This document shows positions 7,318-16,796 of a stretch of 64,000 nucleotides of DNA, one piece after another; the first letter of the stretch is position 1; each line of letters begins with the position of its first letter. The notes under the pieces were generated by a model that ran no database searches, had not been told where the DNA came from, and saw nothing but the letters and a program-made list of their open reading frames with translations. The translations under genes and the position numbers were made by a program. This stretch comes from Sediminibacterium sp. C3 (GTDB taxonomy: Bacteria > Bacteroidota > Bacteroidia > Chitinophagales > Chitinophagaceae), in assembly GCF_000508085.1 (NCBI RefSeq), contig NZ_KI669560.1, positions 2,008,709 to 2,072,708 on the forward strand. The letters run 5' to 3'.

Positions 7318-9246
7318 TTATCTTATTAAGTATAAACTTCCCGATAAAAGGGGTTCACCATTCCCTCTGTTAATAATAAAATAATACACACCGGTTGGAA
7401 CTTCTTTGCCGTTCAGCTTCCCGTTCCAGCCCCTGAAATAGGGCTTGGTCTGAAATACAACCTGTCCGTATCTGTTAAATACACTAACAGAACCATTGGG
7501 ATAGGTTTCCAGTCCGGGGATAATCCATTCGTCGTGTATTCCATCTCCATTGGGTGAAAAGGAATTGGGGGGATTGATGCTGGCTAAAACCCTTACCAAT
7601 GTGGTATCTGATTCTGAAGTACATCCATTCATTCCATAGGCTGTTAAAGTGTATTGCTGGGTACTGAAAGGACTTACCAATGGCGTTAATGAATTCGGAG
7701 GCATTAAATTGACCAATGGTTGCCAGGTAAATCCATTGTACTGTCCATCAATTTTACCCAATAAGGCAGTACTGTTTCCCTGCATAATTGTTTTGTCGGG
7801 ACCCGCATCCACTTGCGGGGGTTTAATAACCTGAACTGGAATGTTAAGGGTATCTGTGCAAGCTTGTACATTTTTTATGATTACCTGATATTGAGTTGTA
7901 TCAACTGGCTTTACCCAGAGCGAAGATCCACTATGAATGCTTGCTCTGCTATTATTGTACCAATCCTGTGTTGTGCCTCCAATGGCTGTGAGCAAGGTAC
8001 TGTCACCCAGACAAATAACAGTATTGCCGGTGAAGCTTGCGTTTATGGCATTGAATGCTGTAACCCTAACAGTATCTGTGGATGAACATCCATTGGAAGT
8101 GGTAACCTTCACAATATACCTGCCGGTATCCGATCTGTTTACTGCTGCTAATTGAGGATTTTTCTCCGTTGAGCTGAAATTGTTTGGCCCTGTCCAGAGA
8201 TACGATAAATTGGATCCGGAACCGGAAGCAGCAGCAAAATTCACCGCTCCTCCAAAACATTGGTTAATCACCTGGTTCCCAATTTGGGGAGCCTGTGAAT
8301 TAATTTGAATGGTAATCGGCAGTGAAGCGGTCTGACAGGAAACAACGCCTGAATAAACAGATTCACTGGCCAACAACCGGTATTGAAAATTCCCGACATT
8401 CGTTGGTGTTCTGTTGAAATTGGTTTGATTGGCATTGCTCAGATTGTTCCAGCTGATTCCTGCATTGTTACTGATTTGCCATTGATACACCGGGTTGTTG
8501 TATCCCTGTCCTACTTCCATAGAAAGTAACATGGGATTCTGTTCGTTAAAACATACTGTTTTATTAAAAGTATTCACCCCATCAATTTTGGCTGACATGG
8601 TTGGGCCACAGGGTCTGAAAGTGATATCATCAATTGCCAGATCATTGCCACATCCGGCACCTGCGTTGCTGGTGATTTTCAATACTACGCTGTTGGTATT
8701 TAAAGGAGGCTTGAAAAGGAAACCAAACTGTTTAAAACTTAGAACACTGGTTTCATTGATATTCCCGGTACTATAGGTTTCCAAAACGTTACCATTACTG
8801 GTTTCTATTGTAAAAGTTAAATTGGGCTTTGTGCCATTGCCACCGCAGCTGGTAGGTTTTAAAACATTGGCTACCCAGGCGCCAAATTCATAAGTGGTAT
8901 TACCACATAATCCTGTAATGGTTTCTACATAAAAAACACTGGGGGCATTGGTTGCATTAATGAGCATCATTTTCCCCTCTTCGTCACCCGTATGGTCTCT
9001 GGTTATGTCATGCCAGGTATTGGTAAAGCACCCCAATGCAGAACTGACTATGGAATAGTTGCCGTCATTCGGGCAGGAATTAGCAACATAACCCAGGTTG
9101 GTGATACCCGGTTGCAGTGGGCCCGTCGGATTGTTTTTATTTCCAAAACTAATATTTACAACAGGATTACCCAGACTGCCTGTACATAATTGTGCAGTAA
9201 TCTCTGTAACAAAAAACGGAAGAATAATTAAGAATAAATATTTCAC
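7318..9246 (-). CDS. large secreted protein with Ig/PKD-like repeats and type IX secretion C-terminal domain
   Basis: 642 residues from a GTG start. A signal peptide (MKYLFLIILPFFVTEITAQ) is followed by a carbohydrate-binding-like beta domain (about 20-210), then Ig/PKD-like repeats with paired cysteines. The C-terminal segment, SFSPNGDGIHDEWIIPGLETY and beyond, is the gliding-motility-associated/CHU_C C-terminal domain recognised by the type IX secretion system. The protein is expected on the cell surface or released. It lies upstream of the YhcH-type and sulfatase genes, so it may bind a polysaccharide (inference). Confidence 0.88.
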   Translation of the reverse strand: MKYLFLIILPFFVTEITAQLCTGSLGNPVVNISFGNKNNPTGPLQPGITNLGYVANSCPNDGNYSIVSSALGCFTNTWHDITRDHTGDEEGKMMLINATNAPSVFYVETITGLCGNTTYEFGAWVANVLKPTSCGGNGTKPNLTFTIETSNGNVLETYSTGNINETSVLSFKQFGFLFKPPLNTNSVVLKITSNAGAGCGNDLAIDDITFRPCGPTMSAKIDGVNTFNKTVCFNEQNPMLLSMEVGQGYNNPVYQWQISNNAGISWNNLSNANQTNFNRTPTNVGNFQYRLLASESVYSGVVSCQTASLPITIQINSQAPQIGNQVINQCFGGAVNFAAASGSGSNLSYLWTGPNNFSSTEKNPQLAAVNRSDTGRYIVKVTTSNGCSSTDTVRVTAFNAINASFTGNTVICLGDSTLLTAIGGTTQDWYNNSRASIHSGSSLWVKPVDTTQYQVIIKNVQACTDTLNIPVQVIKPPQVDAGPDKTIMQGNSTALLGKIDGQYNGFTWQPLVNLMPPNSLTPLVSPFSTQQYTLTAYGMNGCTSESDTTLVRVLASINPPNSFSPNGDGIHDEWIIPGLETYPNGSVSVFNRYGQVVFQTKPYFRGWNGKLNGKEVPTGVYYFIINRGNGEPLLSGSLYLIR

Positions 9247-9280
9247 TTGCTTGCTTCGGTCTGTAAATTACAGAATCTGC

Positions 9281-11398
9281 TTAACTATTTTCTGTGGCTT
9301 CCTCAATTTTTGCTACTGCAATCAAATCGGTTAAATCAACATTTATTGGAAGTGCGCCTATTTGAACGATTGCTCTTTTTCCCCTTATCTCTTTTACTTC
9401 TCCAACCTGATAGTTTTTTTTGAGTTTAACCAAAGAGCCGGGCTCAATTTCTGTGTTTAATTCCCTGTACTTTTTATCTACTTTTTTGGCAAGCTTATTT
9501 ACTACAATGGTTTCTTTTTGTTTGAAGAGCAGGTTTTGCAGATTTTTAACTACTTCATTTTTGTTCTCCGTTTTTTTCCAATCCAGCACAATTTGTTTGA
9601 GCTTGCGCTCCATGTCTTTCAGATACTGTAATCGCTCTTCAGTAATTTTATTCTGGTTCTTTAGTAATTCAACCTGTTGCAGGTGTTTTTCTTTATTCAT
9701 TACCTGCTCCATTTCTCTTTTCAACTTTTCATTTTCTTTCAGAAGCCTGTGTAGTTCTTTTTTCTCTTTTTCCAATTGTTGCAGATCCTGTTCCGTTCTG
9801 TTTAGCAATCTATCCAGCTTAAAATGGTCTTCTTCTACCAGCTTTCTTGCCCTGTTGATTAAATGCTTGGGAAGCCCAATTCTTTCAGCAATTGCAAATG
9901 TGTAAGAACTCCCAGGTTTACCTATAATCAATTTATACATTGGTTGCAGGTTCACTTCATCAAATTGCATGGCACCATTCAAAATTCCCTGCGTGTGGTT
10001 GGCCATCACTTTCAAATTTAAATAGTGAGTTGTAACCACACCGAATGAATGTTTTCTGCCCAATTCTTCCATAATTACTTCAGCAAAAGCACCTCCTAAA
10101 TTAGGATCAGATCCGCTTCCCAGTTCATCAATGAAAAACAAGGTTTTCCCATTGGCATTCTCCATGAAATGCTTCATATGCATTAAGTGGCTAGAATAGG
10201 TACTTAACTCAAATTGCAAACTTTGTGTATCGCCAATATGAATGTATAATTGTTTAAAAATCCCCATTACAGAATCGGGATGAACAGGCACCAGTAATCC
10301 GCTCTGAACCATCAGTTGATTCAGTCCAATGGTTTTCATGGTCACTGTTTTACCACCGGCATTTGGCCCGCTGATTACCAGAATTCGGTTTTTATCATCC
10401 AGGTGAATATTAACCGGGATGGTTTTTTTACCGGCTGTCTTATTATACAAGAACAACAATGGATGATAGGCTTCTATTAATTGCACCACTGCTTTATCCA
10501 ATACGGTAGGCATATGGGCATTCATTTCTATGGCCAGTTTAGCCTTTGCTCTTACAAAATCAAATTCCCCGATAATTTGCAAATACTGCTGCAGCAAAGG
10601 AGCATATACCGATAATTGAGCGGTTAAAGCCCTTAATATTTTTTGAACTTCTTTTGCTTCTTCATTTTCCAGTGCAAAAACATCGTTATTAAGCTCAATG
10701 GTTTCCTCGGGTTCAATAAATGCTGTTTTGCGGCTATCACTTTCACCGTGTAAAATCCCCTTAACCTGTCTTTTGTATTCAGAGAAAACAGCCACCACTC
10801 TTCTGCCATTGCTGAAACTTTCTTCAATATCTGCAGTGTACCCGGCTTTGGCCATTTTCTGGACCATTTTTTCAAACACCCTCCTCAGCTCATTTCGCTT
10901 CTTATATAAATTCAACCTGATTTTCTGCAATTCAGGGGATGCATTGTCTAATACAACACCTGACTCATCCAGTACTTCATTGATGGCAATGACAATATTT
11001 TTTTCATAATAACTGTCCTGTAACACCATGGTTAAAGCCGGATAAGCCATTCTTCTTTCATTGTCGAACCAACGAAAAATAGTGCCCATACTTTCAGTAA
11101 GTCGCTTAATCATCATCCACTGCTCTCCGGTTAAAAGGGCTCCCGGAATGGATAATAGTTTTATATCCTTACTGATATTGGCTGTAAAATCGGCCGGAAA
11201 ATATTGCTGTTGCTGTATGATTAATTTGTATTCAAAAGCCTGTCTCAGTTCTCTGTCAATAAATTCTTTGCGGGTATGAATCCTAAGATGTGCTGTCTTA
11301 TTTTTAGAATAGTCTGTATGGCAAAATCCCGACAATGTCTCTTTCACTTTGTCAAATTCCAATTGAGTCAACGCCGATTCCGGGTACAAACGCATCAT
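9281..11398 (-). CDS. mutS2: MutS2 family ATPase lacking the C-terminal Smr nuclease domain
   Basis: 705 residues. The MutS clamp/lever core is followed by the ATPase with Walker A GPNAGGKT and Walker B TLFFIDELGSGSDP, then a long charged coiled coil (about residues 500-620) and a small beta-rich domain (GSLVKLKKNYQVGEVKEIRGKRA). The protein stops where canonical MutS2 (about 780 residues) would continue into the Smr domain. MutS2 suppresses homologous recombination or acts in ribosome rescue; without Smr the nuclease step is missing. It follows the membrane-protein gene by 38 nt. Confidence 0.88.
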   Translation of the reverse strand: MMRLYPESALTQLEFDKVKETLSGFCHTDYSKNKTAHLRIHTRKEFIDRELRQAFEYKLIIQQQQYFPADFTANISKDIKLLSIPGALLTGEQWMMIKRLTESMGTIFRWFDNERRMAYPALTMVLQDSYYEKNIVIAINEVLDESGVVLDNASPELQKIRLNLYKKRNELRRVFEKMVQKMAKAGYTADIEESFSNGRRVVAVFSEYKRQVKGILHGESDSRKTAFIEPEETIELNNDVFALENEEAKEVQKILRALTAQLSVYAPLLQQYLQIIGEFDFVRAKAKLAIEMNAHMPTVLDKAVVQLIEAYHPLLFLYNKTAGKKTIPVNIHLDDKNRILVISGPNAGGKTVTMKTIGLNQLMVQSGLLVPVHPDSVMGIFKQLYIHIGDTQSLQFELSTYSSHLMHMKHFMENANGKTLFFIDELGSGSDPNLGGAFAEVIMEELGRKHSFGVVTTHYLNLKVMANHTQGILNGAMQFDEVNLQPMYKLIIGKPGSSYTFAIAERIGLPKHLINRARKLVEEDHFKLDRLLNRTEQDLQQLEKEKKELHRLLKENEKLKREMEQVMNKEKHLQQVELLKNQNKITEERLQYLKDMERKLKQIVLDWKKTENKNEVVKNLQNLLFKQKETIVVNKLAKKVDKKYRELNTEIEPGSLVKLKKNYQVGEVKEIRGKRAIVQIGALPINVDLTDLIAVAKIEEATENS

Positions 11399-11436
11399 AT
11401 TAGCCTTATTGAGAGCGCAAAGTTACATAGCGTCTT

Positions 11437-11946
11437 TCAATTAATGGGAATAACTCGGAATGGGCTGTTTTTGTTTGGCAGGAAATAAAACGGTAAGGGA
11501 ATAAAAATAAAAGCAATCTGAAGCAGCAGTTGTGCTCCCAGAATTACATAAGTGGCCATGGTTGCTTCCATCCAGAGCTTATTTTCCGGTAAATCAAAAA
11601 TGGGAGTACCTCTGTCCGGAGAAGAGGGTTGAATTACCTGGTAGGTAAACATAAGGGCAATCAGTAAAAAAATGGAAAGTGCCACATGCAGAAAGTTAAC
11701 CAATACATGGCCCTTGTCCTGATCGCGCATGAAACGGTGCATTAAGTAAGGAATCAGAAAAATAGGAATATGGAAAATTAAAATATTGGTGCTCAAAATA
11801 AATGGAACCGAAACCCCGAAATAAGGATCAATGCTGAGCGCATCATAGAAGTGATATAGCACAAAAAAGAGCAACAGTGGCATAGCCAGTAGTAGCGACT
11901 CTATGCGCAGAGACATATACTTCCAAAATTGGGACTGAAAGCTCAT
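11437..11946 (-). CDS. membrane protein of unknown function, four helices
   Basis: 169 residues, four predicted transmembrane helices (about 16-35, 45-67, 84-105, 128-152). I do not recognise a family. The N-terminus MSFQSQFWKYMSLRIESLL is cytosolic-looking, and a proline/acidic loop (QPSSPDRGTPIFDLPENKLW) separates helices 3 and 4. It is upstream of mutS2 and divergent from msrA. No functional inference is possible beyond membrane location. Confidence 0.7.
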   Translation of the reverse strand: MSFQSQFWKYMSLRIESLLLAMPLLLFFVLYHFYDALSIDPYFGVSVPFILSTNILIFHIPIFLIPYLMHRFMRDQDKGHVLVNFLHVALSIFLLIALMFTYQVIQPSSPDRGTPIFDLPENKLWMEATMATYVILGAQLLLQIAFIFIPLPFYFLPNKNSPFRVIPIN

Positions 11947-12070
11947 AATAGGTTACGGTATCACAAATTTATCTTAAAATATCATTTTCTACTTATTAAG
12001 CGTTTAAATATCCTTGTTTCGTATGTAATGGTGAAGGAATTCAACAAAAATACCAAGCTGTTTGTAGTTA

Positions 12071-12084
12071 TTATCTGTAGATAA
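12071..12084. promoter_or_regulatory. 14-bp palindrome just upstream of msrA
   Basis: TTATCTGTAGATAA has perfect 6-bp arms around a 2-nt centre and ends 9 nt before the msrA start codon. It could be an operator or a leader hairpin. The identity of any regulator is unknown. Confidence 0.3.
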
Positions 12085-12093
12085 ATCAACAAT

Positions 12094-12750
12094 ATGAAAA
12101 AGACCTATTTATTCCTGACCTTTCTTTCTGCCTGGATAGTTGCCTGTGCTTTTACGGAAGATGGAAATCTGGTTACTGAAAATAAGACACCCAAAATGAA
12201 TAGTATGAATGCAAAATTAGATACAGCCACATTTGGCGAAGGATGTTTCTGGTGTACGGAAGCTTTTTTTCAACGATTAAAGGGAGTAAAAGAAGTCATC
12301 AGCGGATACGGCGGAGGTTTTGTTGAAAATCCAACTTATGAGCAGGTCTGTGATAAAAATACCGGACATATTGAATTGGCCAGAATTGTTTTTGACCCTG
12401 CTATCATTACCTATGATGAATTATTAGAAGTATTCTGGAAAACCCATGACCCAACCACCTGGGATCAGCAAGGGAACGATATTGGCCCACAATACAGATC
12501 GGCCATTTATTATCATAATACAGAACAAAAGGAAAAAGCAGAAAAATATAAAGCAGCTTTGGATAAAAGCGGAGCCTGGGCAAATCCAATTGTTACCATC
12601 ATTGAGCCTTTCAAAAATTTTTATCCGGCTGAAAACTACCATCAAAATTATTATAACAACAATAAGAATCAGGGATATTGCAGATTTGTCATTGCTCCCA
12701 AACTGGAGAAATTCGAAAAGGTATTTAAAGACAAATTGATAAAGCAATAG
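12094..12750 (+). CDS. msrA: lipoprotein peptide-methionine (S)-S-oxide reductase MsrA
   Basis: 218 residues. A lipobox ending at Cys18 (AWIVAC) indicates export and lipid anchoring. The catalytic motif GCFWC (nucleophile Cys51) follows a linker, then the canonical SGYGGG, Asp/Glu and QYRSAIYYH segments. MsrA reduces methionine-S-sulfoxide in oxidised proteins, here outside the cytoplasm. No MsrB domain is fused and no recycling cysteine pair is obvious at the C-terminus (it ends VFKDKLIKQ). Followed 30 nt later by the M1 peptidase signal-peptide start. Confidence 0.92.
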   Translation: MKKTYLFLTFLSAWIVACAFTEDGNLVTENKTPKMNSMNAKLDTATFGEGCFWCTEAFFQRLKGVKEVISGYGGGFVENPTYEQVCDKNTGHIELARIVFDPAIITYDELLEVFWKTHDPTTWDQQGNDIGPQYRSAIYYHNTEQKEKAEKYKAALDKSGAWANPIVTIIEPFKNFYPAENYHQNYYNNNKNQGYCRFVIAPKLEKFEKVFKDKLIKQ

Positions 12751-12780
12751 TCAAAATATATAAAATGCTACTTTTAGCAA

Positions 12781-14480
12781 ATGAAACTCCTTCGTTTGTT
12801 ATCAGTTAGTTTATCCCTTTTGTTGGCGCTGAAGAGTCAGGCTCAAAAAAACCGTCTGCGGCTTTTTCCAGGGCAGATACGCTCCGGGGTAGTATTACAC
12901 CAGAACGGTCTTGGTGGAATCTCCTGCATTATGATATCAGGGTGCAACCCGACATAGCTGCACAGACCATTAAGGGCGCGGTAAGCATTCGGTTCAAAGC
13001 ACTGAAAAAACCACAAAAGATGCAGGTGGATTTGCAGCAACCTTTGAAAATTGACAGTATTGTTTGGCAGAAAGGAAAAAAGGAAAAACTCATTTTCCAA
13101 CGTTCCGGCAATGTGGCCATGGTAACCATGCCTGCCACTTTAAATGCAGGTATGGAGGGATTGCTAACGGTTTACTATCAAGGTGTACCAAGGGCAGCCG
13201 TGAGAGCTCCCTGGGACGGAGGAATCAGCTGGTCAAAAGATGAACTGGGAAATCCGTTTGTGGCCACTTCCTGTCAGGGACTGGGAGCCAGCGTATGGTG
13301 GCCTTGTAAGGATCATCAATACGATGAACCGGAACAGGGAGTAACCATTGGTGTAAGAGTTCCTGATACGCTAATGAATGTTTCCAATGGGAAATTAATA
13401 GAGACCATCCAGCACAAAGATGCTACTAAAACATGGGTATGGCAGGTTAAATTGCCGATTAACAATTATAGCGTAAGCATGAATATTGGAAAATATGTGC
13501 AGTTCAAAGACAGCTATAACGGTGAGGGGGGCAGATTAGATCTTACTTATTTTGTATTGCCACAAAATCTGGCAGGTGCCAAAAAACAATTCGAGCAGGT
13601 TAAACCCATGATCAAGTGTTTTGAAAACTGGTTCGGCCCCTATCCTTTTTATGCGGATGGGTTTAAACTGGTTGAGGTACCTTATCTGGGTATGGAACAC
13701 CAGAGCAATGTAGCATATGGAAATAAATACCAGAATGGCTATTTAGGAAGGGATTTGTCTGGAACTGGCTGGGGGCTTAAATGGGATTTCATTATTATTC
13801 ACGAAAGCGGACACGAATGGTTTGGTAACAATATCACTTCTGTAGATATTGCTGATATGTGGATACATGAAGGGTTTACCAATTATTCTGAAACCTTATT
13901 TACCGAATGCATGGATGGCAAAGAGGCAGGGAATGCTTATAACAAAGGAGCAAGAAGAAATATTAAAAATGATAAACCCATACTGGGTGTTTACAATGTA
14001 CACAATACAGGTAGTGGTGATATGTATCCCAAAGCATCTGCCATGATTCATTCTATTAGAATGTCTATGAACAATGATGAAAAATTCAGACAATTGTTAA
14101 GACATTTAAATAAGCGCTTTTTTCACAAGCAGGTAACCACTGCTATGGTTGAAAAAGAAATGTCTGCGTATGCAGGGTACAATTTAAAAGCTGTTTTCAA
14201 ACAATATTTAAGTACAACCCAGGTACCCGAATTCCAGTACCAGTTATCTGCTGATGGAAAACATTTAAAATACCGTTACGCTAATGCTATTCCTGACTTT
14301 AACTTACAATTACCTATTACAGCAGGGAATGAAACCTTAGTTTTGAAGCCGAAAGTAAACCAATGGCAATCAATTCAACTAACCCAGAAACAGGCTTTAG
14401 GTTTAGAGCTGGAGAAATTGGCTGATTATTTTTATATCGTGGTAAACGGACGCAAAGAAGCTCAGATTAAAATGAATTAG
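12781..14480 (+). pseudogene. secreted M1 family metallopeptidase, signal peptide and body in different frames (A7 tract)
   Basis: ATG 12781 encodes a clear signal peptide (MKLLRLLSVSLSLLLALKSQAQ) but this frame stops near 12957. The frame offset by -1 carries a full M1 peptidase: SRADTLRGSITPERSWWNLL begins the mature protein, GMEHQSN is the substrate-anchoring motif, HESGHEWFG (HExxH) and the downstream WIHEGFTNYSE glutamate form the zinc site. The two frames meet at A7 (12845-12851); one more A would fuse them. In the zero frame the tract reads A AAA AAC, a -1 slippery heptamer type. A 512-residue reading from GTG 12942 would lack a signal. It may be an indel, a sequencing error or recoding. 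Confidence 0.85.
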
Positions 14481-14485
14481 GGTAA

Positions 14486-15976
14486 ATGGGAACCATTAGA
14501 AAACAAACCATCATTTCCAGCTTTCTGGTATATATAGGGTTCTTTATTGGAGCCATTAATATGTATATCTATACCAAGGATGGTTCCTTTACGCTGGAGC
14601 AATTTGCCCTTACCCGTATATTTTTCGACTTTGCACAAAACATGTATGCTTTTGGTGCTTTGGGGGTGATTCCCGTGATTTATAAGTTTTACCCTTATTA
14701 CAAGGACAACCTGGAGAAGCACAGAATTGACTTGATGACCTGGGGAATGCTGGCAGCTTTCATTGGATTTATACTGGTATTAACTGCAGGATGGTATTTC
14801 AGGCCTTTTTTTGAATCTCAGTTCATTGAGAAATCCAAACTCATAGTTGACTACTATTACTGGATGTTTCCCTTTGCTTTGGGAATGTTGTTTTTCTCTG
14901 TACTGGAAGGTTTCTGCTGGGCTTTGCAACAAACCGTATTCTCTAATTTTTTAAAGGAAACCGGACTCAGAATCATCACGAGTATTTTCATTGCGCTCTA
15001 TTATTTCAAGTTGATTTCATTTGAGTCCTTTGTATATTTCTTTGCTTTTTTATACCTGATTATTTTCCTGATTCTACTCAGTTATTTATACTATACCCGT
15101 CAGCTACATTTCCCTACAACCATCAGCAGGGTTACCAGAAAATTCTGGAAAAAAATGTTGGGAATGCAGGTGTTAATATACAGTGGAACTGTGATTGCAT
15201 CCATTGCTGCAACCATTGATAGTTTCATTATTGCCAAGTTTCAGGGTCTGGCTGTGGTTGGTGTTTTCGGGTTGGCTCAATATGCGGCGAATCTGATACA
15301 GGTTCCTCAGCGAAGCATACAGGCCATTTCTGCAGGCGTTTTGTCCCGTGCCTGGAAAGACAAGGATATGAATGAAATCAAGCGGATTTACAAACGCTCC
15401 TGTATCAATTTATTAATCATGGCCCTGTTTATATTTGGCAATCTTTGGCTGAATGTAGCAGATGGCATGCGGGTGCTGCATATTCAACGGGAATACGAAG
15501 CCGGCATTGCTACGATTTTTATTTTAGGTATGGTCAGAATCATTGATGCAGGAACAGGCTTGAATGCAATGGTGATTAATACATCCACTTACTGGCGTTT
15601 TGATTTTATCAGTGGTGTAATTTTACTGGCTTTCCGTTTGCCGCTAACCTATTATTTAATTATGCATTACGGAATCATTGGTTCTGCTTTTGCTGAATTG
15701 TTTGCGTATAGCTTATATAATTTTATTCGCTTCGAGTTTCTACGCCGTAAATTCCGGATGCAGCCATTTGATCATAAAACCCTATTGGCACTTTTATCTG
15801 CAGCCATTTCTTTCGGCATCCCCTTCTTTATTTTCCAGGACAGGGAGGGATGGATTCCCATTTTTTTAAGAAGCATTCTTTTCTCGGGATTATTTATTTT
15901 TTCTGTATTTAAATTGGCTTTAACACCAGATGCGGGCCAACTATATCACAATTTTATGAAGCGCTTTGCTAAGTAA
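14486..15976 (+). CDS. Wzx-like flippase / polysaccharide biosynthesis protein (MOP superfamily)
   Basis: 496 residues with about 12-14 predicted transmembrane helices. The N-terminal GTIRKQTIISSFLVYIGFFIGAIN pattern and overall layout match the oligosaccharidyl-lipid flippase/MATE-like (MOP) superfamily. Such proteins move lipid-linked glycans across the inner membrane. No glycosyltransferase cluster is nearby, so the cargo is unknown. It starts 5 nt after the stop of the M1 peptidase frame, so the two may share a transcript. Confidence 0.82.
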   Translation: MGTIRKQTIISSFLVYIGFFIGAINMYIYTKDGSFTLEQFALTRIFFDFAQNMYAFGALGVIPVIYKFYPYYKDNLEKHRIDLMTWGMLAAFIGFILVLTAGWYFRPFFESQFIEKSKLIVDYYYWMFPFALGMLFFSVLEGFCWALQQTVFSNFLKETGLRIITSIFIALYYFKLISFESFVYFFAFLYLIIFLILLSYLYYTRQLHFPTTISRVTRKFWKKMLGMQVLIYSGTVIASIAATIDSFIIAKFQGLAVVGVFGLAQYAANLIQVPQRSIQAISAGVLSRAWKDKDMNEIKRIYKRSCINLLIMALFIFGNLWLNVADGMRVLHIQREYEAGIATIFILGMVRIIDAGTGLNAMVINTSTYWRFDFISGVILLAFRLPLTYYLIMHYGIIGSAFAELFAYSLYNFIRFEFLRRKFRMQPFDHKTLLALLSAAISFGIPFFIFQDREGWIPIFLRSILFSGLFIFSVFKLALTPDAGQLYHNFMKRFAK

Positions 15977-16003
15977 TAACAGAGCCGAAGTCTAAGTTTT
16001 AAT

Positions 16004-16702
16004 TTAACGCATTCTGCCGCCGCCTCTGAATTTGGGATTCCAGTATTTGTCGTTTAAATCGGATATGGTTACACCTTGAGAAGTAGAAGCGTGTAAAAAT
16101 TTATTGTTCTGCATATAAACTCCAACATGCGAAATCCCTCTGCCACCGGTATTAAAAAAAACCAGGTCGCCTTCCTGTAGTTCATCAATGGGAATAGGTT
16201 GCATGATATTGAATTGCTCCTGAGAAGTTCTGGGTAATTGAATATTGTAAATTTCCTTCATGATGACCTGAGTGAAAGCAGAGCAATCAATGCAGTTCAT
16301 GGTGCTGCCCCCAATGCAATAACGGGTACCCCACCATTTATCCATCAACTCAAGCAAGGGAATATTCGTTAATTCTTCCGCAGGCATATCCATTACAATG
16401 GCATATTTTAATTGTAACCAGCTGGCTTTTTCCAACTCGGCTTTGGTTGGTGGATTCCCATTGCCGCTGTTATTGGTTTTATTTTTTGTGGTTGTGGCAG
16501 AACTGGAAGTTTTGTGTTTGGTGGTAGTTACAGTACCCAGTGTCACTTCAATTCCATTGATAAATTCCCTTTTTTCTGTTCCGTATACTTTTGTAACCGT
16601 TTTTTGAGTTGAATTGTCTTTATTTACGAGGTTTCTTACTGTATTACAGCTACTCATCATCAGCACTGCCACCAATAAATTAATATATAATTTACGCTTC
16701 AT
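16004..16702 (-). CDS. C40 family (NlpC/P60) peptidase lipoprotein
   Basis: 232 residues. The lipobox ends at Cys19 (LMMSSC). A Ser/Thr/Lys/Asn-rich linker (about 55-85) leads to the NlpC/P60 domain with catalytic Cys140 (NCIDCSAF), His192 (GISHVGVYM) and a further His204. These papain-like enzymes cleave peptidoglycan stem peptides. It should sit in the inner leaflet of the outer membrane or in the periplasm. Convergent with the flippase gene and divergent from dnaE. Confidence 0.9.
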   Translation of the reverse strand: MKRKLYINLLVAVLMMSSCNTVRNLVNKDNSTQKTVTKVYGTEKREFINGIEVTLGTVTTTKHKTSSSATTTKNKTNNSGNGNPPTKAELEKASWLQLKYAIVMDMPAEELTNIPLLELMDKWWGTRYCIGGSTMNCIDCSAFTQVIMKEIYNIQLPRTSQEQFNIMQPIPIDELQEGDLVFFNTGGRGISHVGVYMQNNKFLHASTSQGVTISDLNDKYWNPKFRGGGRMR

Positions 16703-16796
16703 ATGGGCTGCAATTTACTGGGTTTATCCTAATGTGGAAAATTGACACTTTGTAATGGGGTGGCAAAGGCCGAACTTTGTAGACTATTTTCTTTCT

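Noticed and set aside
7649-9189. Several rightward open frames inside the T9SS-type gene
   Set aside because: They are opposite-strand shadows of a gene with signal peptide and recognised domains.
9420-9905. 161-codon rightward frame within mutS2
   Set aside because: Ser/Phe-rich composition arises from the antisense of a Lys/Glu coiled coil.
16755-16796. Longer N-terminus for dnaE
   Set aside because: The 14 extra residues precede the PHP motif that normally starts the protein.
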